From CAYJHC01 sp964370075 (lineage in GTDB: Bacteria > Bacillota > Clostridia > Peptostreptococcales > Anaerovoracaceae): a DNA stretch of 24,174 nt. Shown here piece by piece: positions 23,873 to 24,174 of this stretch. The stretch's first letter is position 1. Each line of letters starts with the position of its first letter. The stretch spans positions 1-24,174 of the forward strand of contig CAYJHC010000021.1 of NCBI GenBank assembly GCA_964370075.1, given 5' to 3'. Position numbers and translations under genes: made by a program. Under the pieces are notes generated by a model. It did no database searches and was not told where the DNA came from. It saw only the letters and a list, made by a program, of their open reading frames with translations.

Positions 23873-23901
23873 TTTATAAGTAGGTTCTATTTAGTCTACA
23901 A
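23873..23901 (-). promoter_or_regulatory. Possible promoter of the 55-residue ORF
   Basis: Minus-strand TTGTAG (23896-23901), a 17-bp spacer and TATAAA (23873-23878), 22 bp before the ATG. Confidence 0.45.
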
Positions 23902-23933
23902 AAGGCAATATTATCATACTGTGAGGAGGAGTT

Positions 23934-24029
23934 ATGTTACTAATTATTACAATTTCATCATACGATTTTCCCTTAAACTTTGTAAAGAGAAGGCTTCAAA
24001 ATTCTCTCCCACCAAAGGAAAAAACCTAG
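23934..24029 (+). CDS. Possible small protein, 31 residues, ending inside a terminator
   Basis: Frame MLLIITISSYDFPLNFVK... of 31 residues with a very strong ribosome site (GAGGAGG, 4 bp before the ATG). A hydrophobic start is followed by a basic middle and a PPKEKT tail. The TAG stop lies within the left arm of the terminator at 24014-24053, so gene and terminator are fitted together. A weak -10 (TATTAT, 23909-23914) lies upstream; no clear -35 is seen. It could be a small membrane-associated peptide, a leader peptide or chance. No family is recognised. Confidence 0.35.
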   Translation: MLLIITISSYDFPLNFVKRRLQNSLPPKEKT

Positions 24030-24053
24030 CTTATTAGCTAGGTTTTTTCCTTT
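24014..24053. terminator. Strong bidirectional terminator
   Basis: Perfect 17-bp arms (24014-24030 and 24037-24053) around a TTATTA loop, with T6 in the right arm on plus and T6 on minus. It serves the 31-residue plus-strand frame and the minus-strand gene that ends at 24052. Confidence 0.9.
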
Positions 24054-24174
24054 ATGTTGTTGTTTGATAGTTTCTTGTTTTAGGATAATCTACCCATGTT
24101 AATGGATTATCTTCTTCTACGTCTTTCTTCAATAATGAATGAAGCAACATCAATCCCCTTGCTGTTTCTTCCAA
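24052..24174 (-). CDS. C-terminal fragment of an unidentified protein
   Basis: The last 40 codons of a minus-strand gene running off the right end, ending at TAA 24052-24054. The tail reads EETARGLMLLHSLLKKDVEE, then DNPLTWVDYPKTRNYQTTT. The pattern (a helical, partly hydrophobic segment followed by a W/Y-containing tail) looks like genuine coding sequence, and the stop adjoins a strong terminator. The family is not recognised from this fragment. Confidence 0.6.
   Translation of the reverse strand: MEETARGLMLLHSLLKKDVEEDNPLTWVDYPKTRNYQTTT

Overview
This window looks like chromosomal DNA of a low-GC, Gram-positive, anaerobic Clostridia-type bacterium. The signs are AT-rich intergenic DNA, strong GGAGG-type ribosome binding sites, a lipoteichoic-acid-synthase-like enzyme, RNase M5, a DivIC/FtsB-type septum protein, a leucine T-box riboswitch and a ferredoxin-linked 2-oxoacid oxidoreductase. 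The genus cannot be fixed from the sequence. No tRNA, rRNA, CRISPR array, insertion sequence or prophage was seen.

Layout. (1) 1-302, minus: a ferredoxin-type subunit and the start of a VorB/KorA-type 2-oxoacid:ferredoxin oxidoreductase subunit. (2) 705-2328, plus: aroA and a stand-alone AroQ-type chorismate mutase, ending at a bidirectional terminator. (3) 2379-6258, minus: a tight operon of septum protein, rnmV, rsmA and an LtaS-like sulfatase-fold enzyme. (4) 6389-7138, plus: an acyl-ACP thioesterase. (5) 7284-15201, minus: a replication/ribosome block read in the order DUF2232 membrane protein, gdpP, rplI, dnaB helicase, DnaD-like protein, M23 peptidase. The order DUF2232-gdpP-rplI-dnaB is a known Firmicutes neighbourhood near the origin, and rnmV-rsmA also lies near the origin in Bacillus. 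(6) 15514-17620: an orphan type IV prepilin (minus) divergent from a DUF975 membrane protein (plus). (7) 17790-19816, minus: leuA behind a complete T-box leader with a CUC leucine specifier. (8) 19909-22344, minus: two membrane GGDEF proteins joined stop-to-start. (9) 22539-23549, minus: an ArsS-type radical SAM protein. (10) 23603-24174: small or broken reading frames, a strong terminator and the C-terminal end of one more minus-strand gene.

How the genes relate. Much of the window is housekeeping: aromatic and leucine biosynthesis, replication restart and elongation, 5S and 16S rRNA maturation, and cell-envelope enzymes. Nucleotide second messengers appear twice, as c-di-AMP degradation (GdpP) and predicted c-di-GMP synthesis (the GGDEF pair).

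Points of most interest. The DUF975 gene is split at an A8 run forming a dnaX-like A_AAA_AAG slippery heptamer, and a -1 shift restores the whole protein. An exact 41-bp direct repeat flanks hairpins between DUF2232 and gdpP, and one copy supplies the DUF2232 stop codon; gdpP beside it lacks its usual N-terminal membrane segments. The DnaD-like protein ends in a Cys4 motif resembling that of helicase loaders. The EPSP synthase carries Ala where glyphosate-sensitive enzymes carry Gly. Several short coding-like frames or repeat fragments sit between genes. No single clearly new multi-gene system is evident.
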